A stretch of 64,000 nucleotides of DNA from Spirochaetia bacterium (GTDB lineage: Bacteria; Spirochaetota; Spirochaetia; Sphaerochaetales; Sphaerochaetaceae): assembly GCA_022482625.1 (NCBI GenBank), contig JAKVOU010000001.1, forward strand, positions 2,900,784 through 2,964,783. Direction: 5' to 3'. The position numbers and the translations under genes are program-made. Under the pieces are notes generated by a model. The model saw only the letters and a list, made by a program, of their open reading frames with translations. It was not told where the DNA came from and searched no databases. This document shows, piece by piece, positions 29,361 through 38,027 of the stretch (its first letter is position 1; each line of letters begins with the position of its first letter).

Positions 29361-30338
29361 ATGGCATATACAAATTTAAATTTTCCGAAAGATAGTCTGT
29401 TCCTTGTAACAGGAGGTGCCGGATTCGTTGGATCAAATCTTTGCGAAGCAATTCTTAACCTTGGTTACAAAGTCAGGTGTCTTGATGATCTTTCAACCGG
29501 TTCCCAGAAAAATATCAATGATTTCAAAGGTAATCCTAACTATGAATTCATCAAGGGCGATATCAAGGACCTGCAGGTCTGCCTTGAAGCGACTGATGGC
29601 GTCAGCTATGTGCTGCACCAGGCAGCTTGGGGCAGTGTGCCCCGATCCATAGAGATGCCGCTCTTCTACTGTGCCAACAATATTACGGGAATGCTCAATA
29701 TGCTTGAAGCTGCCCGGCGTAATCATGTAGGAAAATTTGTCTATGCTTCGTCAAGTTCAGTCTATGGCGATGAACCGACACTTCCCAAGAAAGAAGGTAC
29801 CGAAGGCAATCTCCTATCCCCTTATGCACTGACCAAACGGACTGATGAAGAGTGGGCAAAGCAATATACGATGCATTATGGATTGGATACGTATGGTCTA
29901 CGCTACTTCAATGTGTTCGGAAGAAGACAGAACCCTGAAGGAGCCTATGCTGCTGTAATTCCCAAGTTCATCAAACTGTTGCTGGAGGACAAAGCTCCGA
30001 CTATCAATGGTGACGGCAGGCAAAGCCGTGATTTTACTTATATCGAAAATGTCATTGAGGCAAACCTGAAAGCCTGCCTTGCTCCGTCTGCTGCTGCAGG
30101 TCGGGCATATAATATAGCTTTCGGAGGAAGAGAATACCTGATTGACTTGTACTGGTCATTGAACAAGGCTTTGGGCAAGCACATTGAACCTGTGTTCGGA
30201 CCGGACAGGGCAGGAGACATCAAGCATAGCAACGCCGATGTTTCCTTGGCCAGGCAACTGCTTGGCTATGATGCCCAATGGTCATTTGACGAAGGTATCA
30301 AACTTGCAATTGCATGGTACAAAGATGCTCTTTCGTAG
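29361..30338 (+). CDS. UDP-N-acetylglucosamine 4-epimerase-like (TviC/WbpP-like)
   Basis: Extended SDR epimerase of 325 residues. TGGAGFVGSNLCEAIL starts the fold, the catalytic region is SSSSVYGDEPTLPK with YALTKRTDEEWA, and FNVFGRRQNPEGAYAAVIP is characteristic of the WbpP/TviC branch acting on N-acetylated UDP-hexoses. With the upstream dehydrogenase it would interconvert gluco and galacto forms, giving UDP-GalNAc uronate. Position and spacing (3 nt) show one operon. Confidence 0.88.
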   Translation: MAYTNLNFPKDSLFLVTGGAGFVGSNLCEAILNLGYKVRCLDDLSTGSQKNINDFKGNPNYEFIKGDIKDLQVCLEATDGVSYVLHQAAWGSVPRSIEMPLFYCANNITGMLNMLEAARRNHVGKFVYASSSSVYGDEPTLPKKEGTEGNLLSPYALTKRTDEEWAKQYTMHYGLDTYGLRYFNVFGRRQNPEGAYAAVIPKFIKLLLEDKAPTINGDGRQSRDFTYIENVIEANLKACLAPSAAAGRAYNIAFGGREYLIDLYWSLNKALGKHIEPVFGPDRAGDIKHSNADVSLARQLLGYDAQWSFDEGIKLAIAWYKDALS

Positions 30339-30348
30339 GATGGATTAG

Positions 30349-31416
30349 GTGAAACACATAGCATTTTTTTTGGGAGATCTTCAACTGGGAGGAGCGGAAC
30401 GGGTCGTTTCAATCATAGCCTCCCATTTGACTTCTGATTATGCAGTCACTATTTTTTCCTACTATGACAAGGAACCTCTCTATTTCCTTGATCCGCAGGT
30501 GAGATTGGTCAAGATTGAGAAGGAGACCGGTACAAAGAATTATTTCAGGAATCTTCGTTGGCTGAGAAAGTCTCTCAGGAATGTTGATCTGCTGATATCC
30601 TTCATGGCTGTCTATAATATCTATGCTCTTGTATGTACGTTAGGAACGGGTATACCAGTCATTGTTGCGGACCGTAATGATCCTTCCAGGATCCCTTCCG
30701 GACGTGGCTTGCGCTTGATCAGGAACCTTGTCTATCGACGGGCAAAAATGCTTGTTGTACAGAATGAAGCCAATGGCAGGTATTTCAGACAACATGGACT
30801 GAATTGTTTCTCTGTCATCCAGAATCCGATTGCTGATGAAATTATAGCTGCCAGGGCTAAACTGAAATCGACTACCAAAGAGAACCTGATTGTTTCTTCA
30901 GGAAGACTTGTACGGGCAAAGGACCAAGCTACGCTTATCAAAGCCTTTACACATTTCTCCATAAAACATCCAGACTATCATCTGGTAATATTGGGAGAAG
31001 GGCCTCTCCATAGGGAATTGGATAAGCTTATTGACAACCTTGGCCTTAAAGAGAAAGTAACGTTGGCTGGTTACCAGGCTGATGTATTCTCTGTATATAT
31101 ACGTGCAAAGATGTTTATATTCTCTTCTTTGTTTGAGGGGTCTTCAAATGCTCTGTTGGAAGCTCTCTGCCTTGGGCTTCCCGTCATTACGACACATGTA
31201 GCAGGAACTGAAGAGGTTATTCATCAGGATGTCAACGGCATGTTCTTTGACTTTCATGATGATGCAGCACTTGCTGCCTGCATAGAAAAGATTCTTGGAA
31301 ATGAGCCTTACTGGGTCTATGAAAGCAAGCCGGTAAATGAGGAGCTATTCCAGTCGATAAAAGCACCGCAGATTGTTGACAAATGGAAGGAACTGATTGA
31401 AGAAAAGATTTTATAA
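30349..31416 (+). CDS. Glycosyltransferase family 4
   Basis: GT-B enzyme of 355 residues and last gene of the plus-strand polysaccharide operon. It starts with GTG behind AGGATGG; the N-terminus has FFLGDLQLGGAERVVS, a strong GT4 acceptor-domain motif. The donor domain has SSGRLVRAKDQATLIKAF and SSLFEGSSNALLEALCLG. About 500 bp of AT-rich DNA follow. Confidence 0.9.
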   Translation: MKHIAFFLGDLQLGGAERVVSIIASHLTSDYAVTIFSYYDKEPLYFLDPQVRLVKIEKETGTKNYFRNLRWLRKSLRNVDLLISFMAVYNIYALVCTLGTGIPVIVADRNDPSRIPSGRGLRLIRNLVYRRAKMLVVQNEANGRYFRQHGLNCFSVIQNPIADEIIAARAKLKSTTKENLIVSSGRLVRAKDQATLIKAFTHFSIKHPDYHLVILGEGPLHRELDKLIDNLGLKEKVTLAGYQADVFSVYIRAKMFIFSSLFEGSSNALLEALCLGLPVITTHVAGTEEVIHQDVNGMFFDFHDDAALAACIEKILGNEPYWVYESKPVNEELFQSIKAPQIVDKWKELIEEKIL

Positions 31417-31513
31417 ATTTTCTTTGCGTTAAACTAAATAATATGTTTTCTTGTTAGTATAGCTTTGGACTTAAGAATTTAATTTGTTAGGTTATTTCTT
31501 TACAGGTAAAATG

Positions 31514-31544
31514 AATTTAATATTTTTACGAAAAATATTAAATT
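31514..31544. other. Perfect AT-rich stem-loop after polysaccharide operon
   Basis: AATTTAATATTTTT (31514-31527) and AAAAATATTAAATT (31531-31544) are perfect 14-bp arms around ACG. It lies about 100 bp after the last glycosyltransferase. The T-rich lower arm could let it terminate transcription in either direction, though it has almost no GC. Confidence 0.45.
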
Positions 31545-31636
31545 ATAATAATATATGTATTGCAATAATATATAATATTAAGATATATTTAGTAAATGTA
31601 GGGACCAGCATATCTTAACTTATAGAAGGAGAAAAA

Positions 31637-31798
31637 ATGACAGAATATAGAAAACGAAAAGGGAGTGATACTTGGCACTGGTGTAAGAATTGTAGTAATT
31701 GGCCTACATATAATTATGACACTCATGATGGCAAGCCTAACGATGGGGAACTTTGCGATGAGTGCAAAGGAAAAGAAAAAGCAGGGAATTGTAAATAA
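31637..31798 (+). CDS. Small zinc-ribbon protein, 53 aa
   Basis: A 53-residue ORF with ribosome site AGAAGGAGA starting 31624. Two CxxC knuckles, WHWCKNCSNWP at about residues 13-23 and LCDECKGKE at about 39-47, are spaced like a small zinc ribbon, and a further cysteine is at residue 52. The protein is highly hydrophilic, with no signal peptide. The neat start, internal cysteine pattern and isolated position in AT-rich DNA argue that it is real. I recall similar tiny WHxCxNCS proteins in other bacteria but know no function. Confidence 0.7.
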   Translation: MTEYRKRKGSDTWHWCKNCSNWPTYNYDTHDGKPNDGELCDECKGKEKAGNCK

Positions 31799-31931
31799 GT
31801 AAAGGATTTTATTTTGCTTGGTCCCTATTTAATTAATGCTTGAATATAGTTTTATTGAAGCCTTTTGACCTTATTTGTAAGTAATGCTATACTGTTTTTG
31901 TTTGGATTAACATTACAAGATAAGGAAAACT

Positions 31932-33362
31932 ATGGGTACACCGATTAATTGTTTTCTTGACGAGGAATTGATTTCTAATGCCTGTAGCCTGTACGGTAAA
32001 CTTAAGTCGGTCAAGAAGGTTGCCTCCGAATTCGGTCTTTCCATAGAAAAGACGAGGAAGATACTCATTACCGGCGGATTGTATAATACAAAGAAAAGCC
32101 GTAAGGTTGCAAAATTTCATGCTGAAGGACTTAGCAATGAAAAAATCGGGCGTAAGCTCAAGATGCAACCGAAAGTCGTTTCATCTTATCTACCCTATGA
32201 AAAGACAATGTATAATCTGGCAGTAAAAAGCGACAATGCAAAGCGCTGTGAGCTTTATCAGAAAAGATCCAAAACTGCTAGGAAACAGATGCACGAACTA
32301 TGGGCAACACTGGAATCTTCTTCTGTACCAGCTACCCAGCGGCGGGAAGAACCTTTGTGGTGGCGGACCCGGTCACTTACGTGGACACCTGTAAAACTCC
32401 GTCTTTCATTGTCTGACGAAAGATTTACTACGGCCAATGGTTATAGCCCTTCCCAGCTTCACGACATCCGGTATGTCTTGAAAAGGTATGGCGGTTCTCC
32501 TGATGGTCATATACTTACAAGAGATATTATCGTTCCTTCAGATATTACGTTGCATTATCTTCATTATGTTATTCAGCGTGCTTTTGGTTGGCAAGGGAGA
32601 CATAGACATAAATACTTCTTTTCCGATGAAGATTTTATGCGTATCGTTCAGGGAACTGCCACAGGTTGGGCTGCCTTGGTCGGCTGCCTTTTTGAATGTG
32701 ACCAAAACTTTTATGACAGGAACTGCCTTGGTGACAATGATTTCGGAAGTGGCAGCATTCGCAGTTGGCAGAGAAAAAAATATACCGGACCATATGTATC
32801 GGGAGAATGGGTGGCAAGTCCTTTAGCCTGCAGGCGTATGTTTGAGCAACAGCATGTTGCTGATAGATTTTCTGAAAAGATACAGAAACCATTCAATGAC
32901 TGCACTGCAGCGGAATTGCTAAGGGTCTCTGGTACTGATGTCAATGTACTGATGGAAAACCTAAGATTGGAAAATCTATTGGCAAAGGGAAATGATTTGT
33001 TGACAACGACCCTCAGCTTCAAAAAAGGACCCAGACCCATTACCAGAACCTTGTATTATATGTATGATTTTACTGATAGATGGACAGTCAAGGTCAGCCG
33101 GCCGCTTGACTGTGGAAAAGGTGTAAACGGAAAGTGGCGTCAAACCGCAGAGAACATACTTGCAAAGCAACATCGTGCAGTTTGCCTGACCAAACATGGA
33201 CGGGTGGTCATAGATGATATCGGAGGATTAGAGGGTTTTACAACTTTTCTTGCCAGACTCAAAGTATATGGAAACAAACCTGTCAACAGTAAAGAATTGA
33301 TAGATCAGGCAATTTCCAAGGGATGGCGAATAAGGGAACCTTCAGCAAGAAAGTTACTGTGA
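31932..33362 (+). CDS. HTH and pRiA4b ORF-3-like domain protein
   Basis: A 476-residue protein of unknown function. Residues about 20-85 hold two helix-turn-helix-like stretches (SVKKVASEFGLSIEKTRKIL, then GLSNEKIGRKLKMQPKVVSS). Residues about 155-350 match the plasmid pRiA4b ORF-3-like domain, with KLRLSLSDERF, IIVPSDITLHYLHYVIQRAF and GRHRHKYFFSDEDF. The C-terminal part is not recognised. AAGGAAA precedes the ATG. The domain is common near mobile DNA. DNA binding is inferred from the HTHs only. Confidence 0.75.
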   Translation: MGTPINCFLDEELISNACSLYGKLKSVKKVASEFGLSIEKTRKILITGGLYNTKKSRKVAKFHAEGLSNEKIGRKLKMQPKVVSSYLPYEKTMYNLAVKSDNAKRCELYQKRSKTARKQMHELWATLESSSVPATQRREEPLWWRTRSLTWTPVKLRLSLSDERFTTANGYSPSQLHDIRYVLKRYGGSPDGHILTRDIIVPSDITLHYLHYVIQRAFGWQGRHRHKYFFSDEDFMRIVQGTATGWAALVGCLFECDQNFYDRNCLGDNDFGSGSIRSWQRKKYTGPYVSGEWVASPLACRRMFEQQHVADRFSEKIQKPFNDCTAAELLRVSGTDVNVLMENLRLENLLAKGNDLLTTTLSFKKGPRPITRTLYYMYDFTDRWTVKVSRPLDCGKGVNGKWRQTAENILAKQHRAVCLTKHGRVVIDDIGGLEGFTTFLARLKVYGNKPVNSKELIDQAISKGWRIREPSARKLL

Positions 33363-33431
33363 TGTCGATAAGGACCAAAAGGGATTCCAACAGAAATCAT
33401 CAACTGATCTACCTGATGGATAGACTTGGGA

Positions 33432-34301
33432 TTATGTGTATTCCTTCAATATTGTCAGAACGCTTTGTCTATATGAACCTCCAAAAAGGTGCAAGTGGTT
33501 AAGCAAGTGATAGAGGTTATACAAATCTCTTCTTTCTTCATAGCCATACAGGCTGTTGATGGAACCGTATATATCATAGAAGGTCTGAGGCAGGCGTCCG
33601 AAAAGTTCACTCATGGCAATGTCTACCTCGTAATGTCCATAGTAACAAGCTGGGTCAAATAGATAGGGTCTATGGGCTGCACACATATAGTTGCCGCTCC
33701 ATAGGTCTCCATGGAGTAGGGAAGGATGCTCTGGTTCTACAAGAAGATTATCAAGATGGTCCAGCAAGTAGGTGAAATTGCTAAGTTCTTTTTTATCGAA
33801 CCATTTTTCATTCAGCTTGATTTGGTAAGCAAGCCTATGTGTCCGGTAAAATTCAATCCAGGAATTTTCCCATCCGTTTGACTGGACGGTCCTGCCGCTG
33901 TTGTTGTCTTGGGAAAAACCGAAACGTTTTGTTGTAGTTGCATTGTGCATAGCTGCCAGTTCCGTGGCAAATTCCATATAGTAGCCTTTGTAGGGTGCTT
34001 GTTGCTGTAGAAATTCCATTGCCAGATATGCTGCATCAGCTACCGTACCGCAGCAATATACCTGAGGAATACCGACGGTATGAGTCTGTGCCATAAGATG
34101 TAATGCTGCTTCTTCCGAATGGAAGGAGCCGATGTTCTCTTTTCTGTTGACTTTGATGAAGAATTGCCTTCCATCTTCAAGACCAAGACGAAAACTTGAG
34201 TTGATATCACCGCCATAGACAGGTTCCATGCTACCTATGACAATCTTCTCTTCCAGTTTCTTTGTCAATTCTTTCTGTAATATATATTTGTTTATTTTCA
34301 T
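33432..34301 (-). CDS. Fructosamine kinase family protein
   Basis: Phosphorylates Amadori products or related sugars so that they fall off proteins, or as a first catabolic step. It is 289 residues with the aminoglycoside-kinase-like fold: FFIKVNRKEN with the ATP lysine, YLAMEFL hinge, catalytic HGDLWSGN and metal-binding LFDPACYYGHYEVD. It is alone on the minus strand, convergent with the HTH-pRiA4b gene. Substrate is unproven; ketosamine or ribulosamine kinase are both possible. Confidence 0.88.
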   Translation of the reverse strand: MKINKYILQKELTKKLEEKIVIGSMEPVYGGDINSSFRLGLEDGRQFFIKVNRKENIGSFHSEEAALHLMAQTHTVGIPQVYCCGTVADAAYLAMEFLQQQAPYKGYYMEFATELAAMHNATTTKRFGFSQDNNSGRTVQSNGWENSWIEFYRTHRLAYQIKLNEKWFDKKELSNFTYLLDHLDNLLVEPEHPSLLHGDLWSGNYMCAAHRPYLFDPACYYGHYEVDIAMSELFGRLPQTFYDIYGSINSLYGYEERRDLYNLYHLLNHLHLFGGSYRQSVLTILKEYT

Positions 34302-34511
34302 TGGACATGTACCTTAGTCCTATGGTAACAGTAAAAAATATTTTATTAAATAACGCTTTTTTCAAATTATGTGATCCTGCCATGATTTTTAGCCTTTTGA
34401 TTCTTCTTTCTGAATGGAATTTATGCGATTTGGAGCAACCCGAGACTTTGAATTGAAGGTTTTAGTACTACTGACTGGGAAAGTATTAAGTAAAATGTTA
34501 CTATTCCTTTT

Positions 34512-34946
34512 ATGAAGAAAATACTTTTTATTTGCCATGGAAATATATGCAGATCAACCATGGCAGAAGCTTTGTTCCGCCATCTTGCCCAAAAAGAAAA
34601 GTTTGACTGTAAAATTGCTTCAGCAGGAATAAGCGATGAAGAACATGGGAATCCTATACATCCTGGAACCTTGCGCCAGTTACGCAAGCATGCAGTACCT
34701 GTGTTGCCTCATCGTGCCCATAGAATTACTGATGATGAATTTGCCGATGCTGATCTTATCGTATGTATGGATGCTGAAAATATTCGTTACCTTAAGAGAA
34801 GGTTTGGCTCTTCAGAAAAAATACGGTTGCTTCTTGATAGAGAAATTGATGACCCGTGGTATACTGGTGATTTTGACAGTACATGGGATGATATCTTGGA
34901 GGGATGCACAAAGTTGATGCAGCAGCTGAGACAAGCGGCTGATTGA
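34512..34946 (+). CDS. Low-molecular-weight protein-tyrosine phosphatase
   Basis: A 144-residue phosphatase. The P-loop ICHGNICRS places nucleophile C8 and R14; the general acid lies in DDPWYTG near residue 115. In polysaccharide loci such enzymes usually dephosphorylate a Wzc-type tyrosine kinase, but no such kinase is in the window and this gene is some 3 kb from the last glycosyltransferase. Arsenate reductase is less likely given the DPW acid loop. Confidence 0.9.
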   Translation: MKKILFICHGNICRSTMAEALFRHLAQKEKFDCKIASAGISDEEHGNPIHPGTLRQLRKHAVPVLPHRAHRITDDEFADADLIVCMDAENIRYLKRRFGSSEKIRLLLDREIDDPWYTGDFDSTWDDILEGCTKLMQQLRQAAD

Positions 34947-35107
34947 GCCCTTTGTACATCGGATAAGAAGACTGTTGATCTTTTGCTTTAATGCCTATTG
35001 ATTTAGTATGATATTTTTGATATGTTTATATATGAACAGAAATGATACATGACGCAAGCATATGACAGATACAGAAAGCGTTGCCTTGTATCAGCAAGGA
35101 GAGCAAA

Positions 35108-35761
35108 ATGGAACTACAAGAAGTATTACAGAGAAGATATGCCGTTAAGAAATTTGATGCTACGAAAAAACTGACACCGAAAGAAGAGACTGCAATCAAG
35201 GAACTGCTGAGATTCAGTCCTTCCAGTGTCAATATACAGCCATGGCATTTTATCATTGCATCTACCGAAGAAGGTAAGCAAAGAATTGCGAAAAGTACCG
35301 AAGGATCTTTTGCTTTCAATACTCCGAAGGTACTTGATGCTTCGCACGTAGTAGTTTTCAGTGCGAGGAAAGATGCTGATGAAGCTTTCCTTCTTCACTT
35401 GCTTGAAAAGGAAAATACTGACGGACGGTTTGCAAAGCCCGAATTCATGGAAGCCCAGAAAAGCGGACGTGCAGTTTTCGTTGGCAAGCATCGGACGGAA
35501 CTGAATGATATGCCATCATGGCTGGCCAAGCAGGTATATCTGGATCTAGGAAGTTTCTTGTTGGGAGTGGCTGAGCTTGGTTTGGATGCAGTCCCGATGG
35601 AAGGTTTTGATCCTACGGTCCTGGATGCAGAATTCGGATTGGATGCCAAGGGTTTCACTTCATTGGCATTGGTAGCAGTCGGGCATAAAGGAGCGGATGA
35701 TTTCAATGGAGCATTGCCGAAATCGAGACTGGATGAAAAAGAGATCATTGATATGGTTTGA
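35108..35761 (+). CDS. NAD(P)H nitroreductase (NfsB-like)
   Basis: FMN-dependent reductase of 217 residues. RRYAVKKFDATKKL and FSPSSVNIQPWHFI are the N-terminal FMN-binding motifs of NfsB-type proteins; ELGLDAVPMEGFDP with LVAVGHK is the C-terminal one. It reduces nitro or quinone compounds. The ATG at 35108 follows AAGGAG (35096-35101). A strong terminator closes the gene. Confidence 0.9.
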   Translation: MELQEVLQRRYAVKKFDATKKLTPKEETAIKELLRFSPSSVNIQPWHFIIASTEEGKQRIAKSTEGSFAFNTPKVLDASHVVVFSARKDADEAFLLHLLEKENTDGRFAKPEFMEAQKSGRAVFVGKHRTELNDMPSWLAKQVYLDLGSFLLGVAELGLDAVPMEGFDPTVLDAEFGLDAKGFTSLALVAVGHKGADDFNGALPKSRLDEKEIIDMV

Positions 35762-35797
35762 TATGGACTTATATGTTTTGAAAAGAACATATACATG

Positions 35798-35838
35798 ACG
35801 GTAAGTAACGACATTGCTGTTGTTGCTTACCGTTCTTT
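35798..35838 (+). terminator. Rho-independent terminator after nitroreductase gene
   Basis: A 16-bp stem (35798-35813 with 35818-35833; two G-U pairs, starting ACGGTAAG and ending CTTACCGT) with a TTGC loop, followed by TCTTT. It lies 37 bp after the nitroreductase stop. It could also end transcription of the convergent LacI-family gene. Confidence 0.8.
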
Positions 35839-35915
35839 ATGCCAAACACTTCTTGGTTTCATGGAATTGCCAGGATCTCCAGCCGAAGCTGTCGAAACGA
35901 GACAAGGATTGGCAA

Positions 35916-36905
35916 TCAGCAACTTTTCCTGACGATGAGACGTCCGGGTACTTCTATCTTTGCACGGCAGGAATCAGTACCCTCCATGAGCTGTATCAGA
36001 CGCCTTGCAGCCATTTTTGCCATTTCACTGGTTTCTACATGGGCAGTGGTCATCATCGGATTGGAAAAACTTGTCCATGGAATATCATCAAAACCCGCAA
36101 TACCGAAATCACCAGGGATATTGCGACCATCATTGTTAGCAGCATTCAGGAATCCGATGGCCATCGCATCATTGGTGAAAGTCACACCTAGACCTGCCGA
36201 TTCCTTGCTTAGCATATGGTAAGCAAGGGCACCTGTTTTCAAAGTGCCGTCTTCCATGTTGATTATCCAGGGTTTTTTACCGGCTTGCTGCATTGCCTGT
36301 GTGTAGCCTGCCATTCTCTGATTGTTGTCATACCAGTCCTTCGGACCACTCAGATGAACAATCCTGTCATAACCTTTTTCCAGAAGGTGCTTTGTTACCA
36401 ACATTTCCAGTTCCATATCATTTGCGACAATACTGTTGAATTTCCTGGAAGGAATATGATTTTCAAGTAGGACAATAGGCACACTGTATTTTTCAAATGA
36501 TTCAATGACATCTGCAGGAATCGATTGACCTCTGAAGATAAAACCTCCGAACTCTGACGGTTTTATCGGAGAATTGTCAAAATCGACTTTTTGATCTACA
36601 TAACCAAGAGGAATAGAAACAAGGGAATGCTTGTTGAATTCACTTTGGCAGCTGTGAATGGCATTTTGAAAAAAAATGTCATCCTGTTCATTTCCTCTTT
36701 TTCTTGCAACAATACCCACGAAATGAAATTTTTTATTTTCGTTTTTTCGTGGTGTATATGAAGTCTTGAATCCTTCCCGCTCAACCGCGTCCATGACGAG
36801 TCGCCTGGTCTGCTTTGATATGCCGGGGCGGTTGTTCAAGACTCTCGATATTGTCGAGGATGAGATGTTGATTTTTTCTGAAAACTCTTTAAGTGTCATT
36901 TGCAA
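35916..36905 (-). CDS. LacI-family transcriptional regulator
   Basis: A 329-residue regulator. The N-terminal HTH is TLKEFSEKINISSSTISRVL, with hinge NNRPGISKQTRRLVMDAV, then a sensor domain ending in IAGFDDIPWTSFSNPMMTTA. A TTG start at 36905 has AAGGAC at better spacing than the ATG six bases in, so either may be used. Its target is not adjacent by strand; the nitroreductase and MgtC-like genes flank it. A candidate autoregulatory site lies at 36941-36961. Confidence 0.9.
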   Translation of the reverse strand: MQMTLKEFSEKINISSSTISRVLNNRPGISKQTRRLVMDAVEREGFKTSYTPRKNENKKFHFVGIVARKRGNEQDDIFFQNAIHSCQSEFNKHSLVSIPLGYVDQKVDFDNSPIKPSEFGGFIFRGQSIPADVIESFEKYSVPIVLLENHIPSRKFNSIVANDMELEMLVTKHLLEKGYDRIVHLSGPKDWYDNNQRMAGYTQAMQQAGKKPWIINMEDGTLKTGALAYHMLSKESAGLGVTFTNDAMAIGFLNAANNDGRNIPGDFGIAGFDDIPWTSFSNPMMTTAHVETSEMAKMAARRLIQLMEGTDSCRAKIEVPGRLIVRKSC

Positions 36906-36940
36906 GAATGATAGTCCTTACTCTTTGAAAAGGACAAGAT

Positions 36941-36961
36941 ATTTGCAAAATATTCACAAAT
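36941..36961. promoter_or_regulatory. Candidate operator upstream of lacI-type gene
   Basis: ATTTG (36941-36945) and CAAAT (36957-36961) are inverted arms around a partly symmetric AT core, 36 bp upstream of the regulator start. It contains AAATATTCACAAA, which recurs upstream of another LacI-family gene at 61240-61252. Autoregulation is inferred. Confidence 0.35.
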
Positions 36962-37221
36962 TTCTAACAATTATCGGAGATTTTTCTATTTTGTTTCCAT
37001 AATTTTTTCCAATTATTCTTTCATGAAAGTAACTGATATTGAGATTTACAGGGAAAAAGCAGATGTTGTCATCGGATCCTTTATTTACTTATATATTTGC
37101 TAAATACATTATAATTTATCAAGTATGAAGCTAGAATTGTCTTGCTAAAATTTTTTCATGCAACAATACTTGATAGTTTGTTCAAATAATGAAACATTTT
37201 TGTAGTTTTCGTATCTATTTC

Positions 37222-37251
37222 TTGACAATTGCCAGTATCGGTATCTATAAT
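37222..37251 (+). promoter_or_regulatory. Sigma-70-type promoter for mgtC-like pair
   Basis: TTGACA (37222-37227) and TATAAT (37246-37251), 18 bp apart, match the consensus hexamers exactly. Transcription would begin near 37258, leaving a leader of about 38 nt before the TTG start at 37296. Confidence 0.75.
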
Positions 37252-37295
37252 CATTTTTTACATACTTTGTCTTGTATTTGTGAAAGGAGGTAAAA

Positions 37296-38018
37296 TTGCT
37301 CGCTCTTGGTTCTTTACGTGATAGTAACTTGCAGTCTTTGGCACTACGGCTGTTCCTTGGGTTTATTTTCAGTGGTACATTGGGGCTGTCGAGAAATATC
37401 AAACAACGTGCTGCAGGAATGCGCACGTATATATTGGTATGTACTGGGGCAATATTGACGATGGCGCTTTCGCAGTATGAATCTACCCTTGTGCTGACCA
37501 AATGGAGTGCAATACATGACCAACTGGGAGCAGGTATCGATTTAAGCAGATACGGGGCACAGGTAATCAACGGCATAGGTTTCCTTGGTGCCGGGACTAT
37601 CATATTGACTGGATCAAGTACAGTAAAGGGAATTACCACTGCCGCAGGTCTCTGGGCTTCAGCTTGTATGGGACTTGCTCTGGGGGCAGGATTCTATGAA
37701 GGAGCTACCATCGGTTATCTGCTCATACTCAGTACGATAATCTTTGTTCCATCTATTGAAAACAAATTGTTACGTTATTCTCGGAATATGAACATCAAGA
37801 TTGAGATTGATTCATTCAAGAATCTGAGGAAGGTGATTCAGAAAATCAAGAAGCTTGATATCAGCGTGCTTGATATGGTCATAGACGTCAATTCATCGGT
37901 TCCCAATGCCATTCCTTCTGCAATACTCTATCTGAGGACCAACAAAAGGGCAGATCATAGATCTATTGTCATGGAAATGTCTGAATTCGATGAGATATAC
38001 AAGATAAATGAAATATAA
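37296..38018 (+). CDS. MgtC/SapB family membrane protein
   Basis: A 240-residue protein with four to five N-terminal membrane segments and a cytoplasmic C-terminal domain. The family core RAAGMRTYILVCTGAILTMAL and AQVINGIGFLGAGTI is clear, but the usual GxERE before it is here GLSRN, so the charged loop is altered. TTG at 37296 is the start, five bases after AAGGAGG. MgtC proteins affect Mg2+ stress and envelope energetics. It forms a tandem pair with the next gene. Confidence 0.85.
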   Translation: MLALGSLRDSNLQSLALRLFLGFIFSGTLGLSRNIKQRAAGMRTYILVCTGAILTMALSQYESTLVLTKWSAIHDQLGAGIDLSRYGAQVINGIGFLGAGTIILTGSSTVKGITTAAGLWASACMGLALGAGFYEGATIGYLLILSTIIFVPSIENKLLRYSRNMNIKIEIDSFKNLRKVIQKIKKLDISVLDMVIDVNSSVPNAIPSAILYLRTNKRADHRSIVMEMSEFDEIYKINEI

Positions 38019-38027
38019 GGGAGAAAA

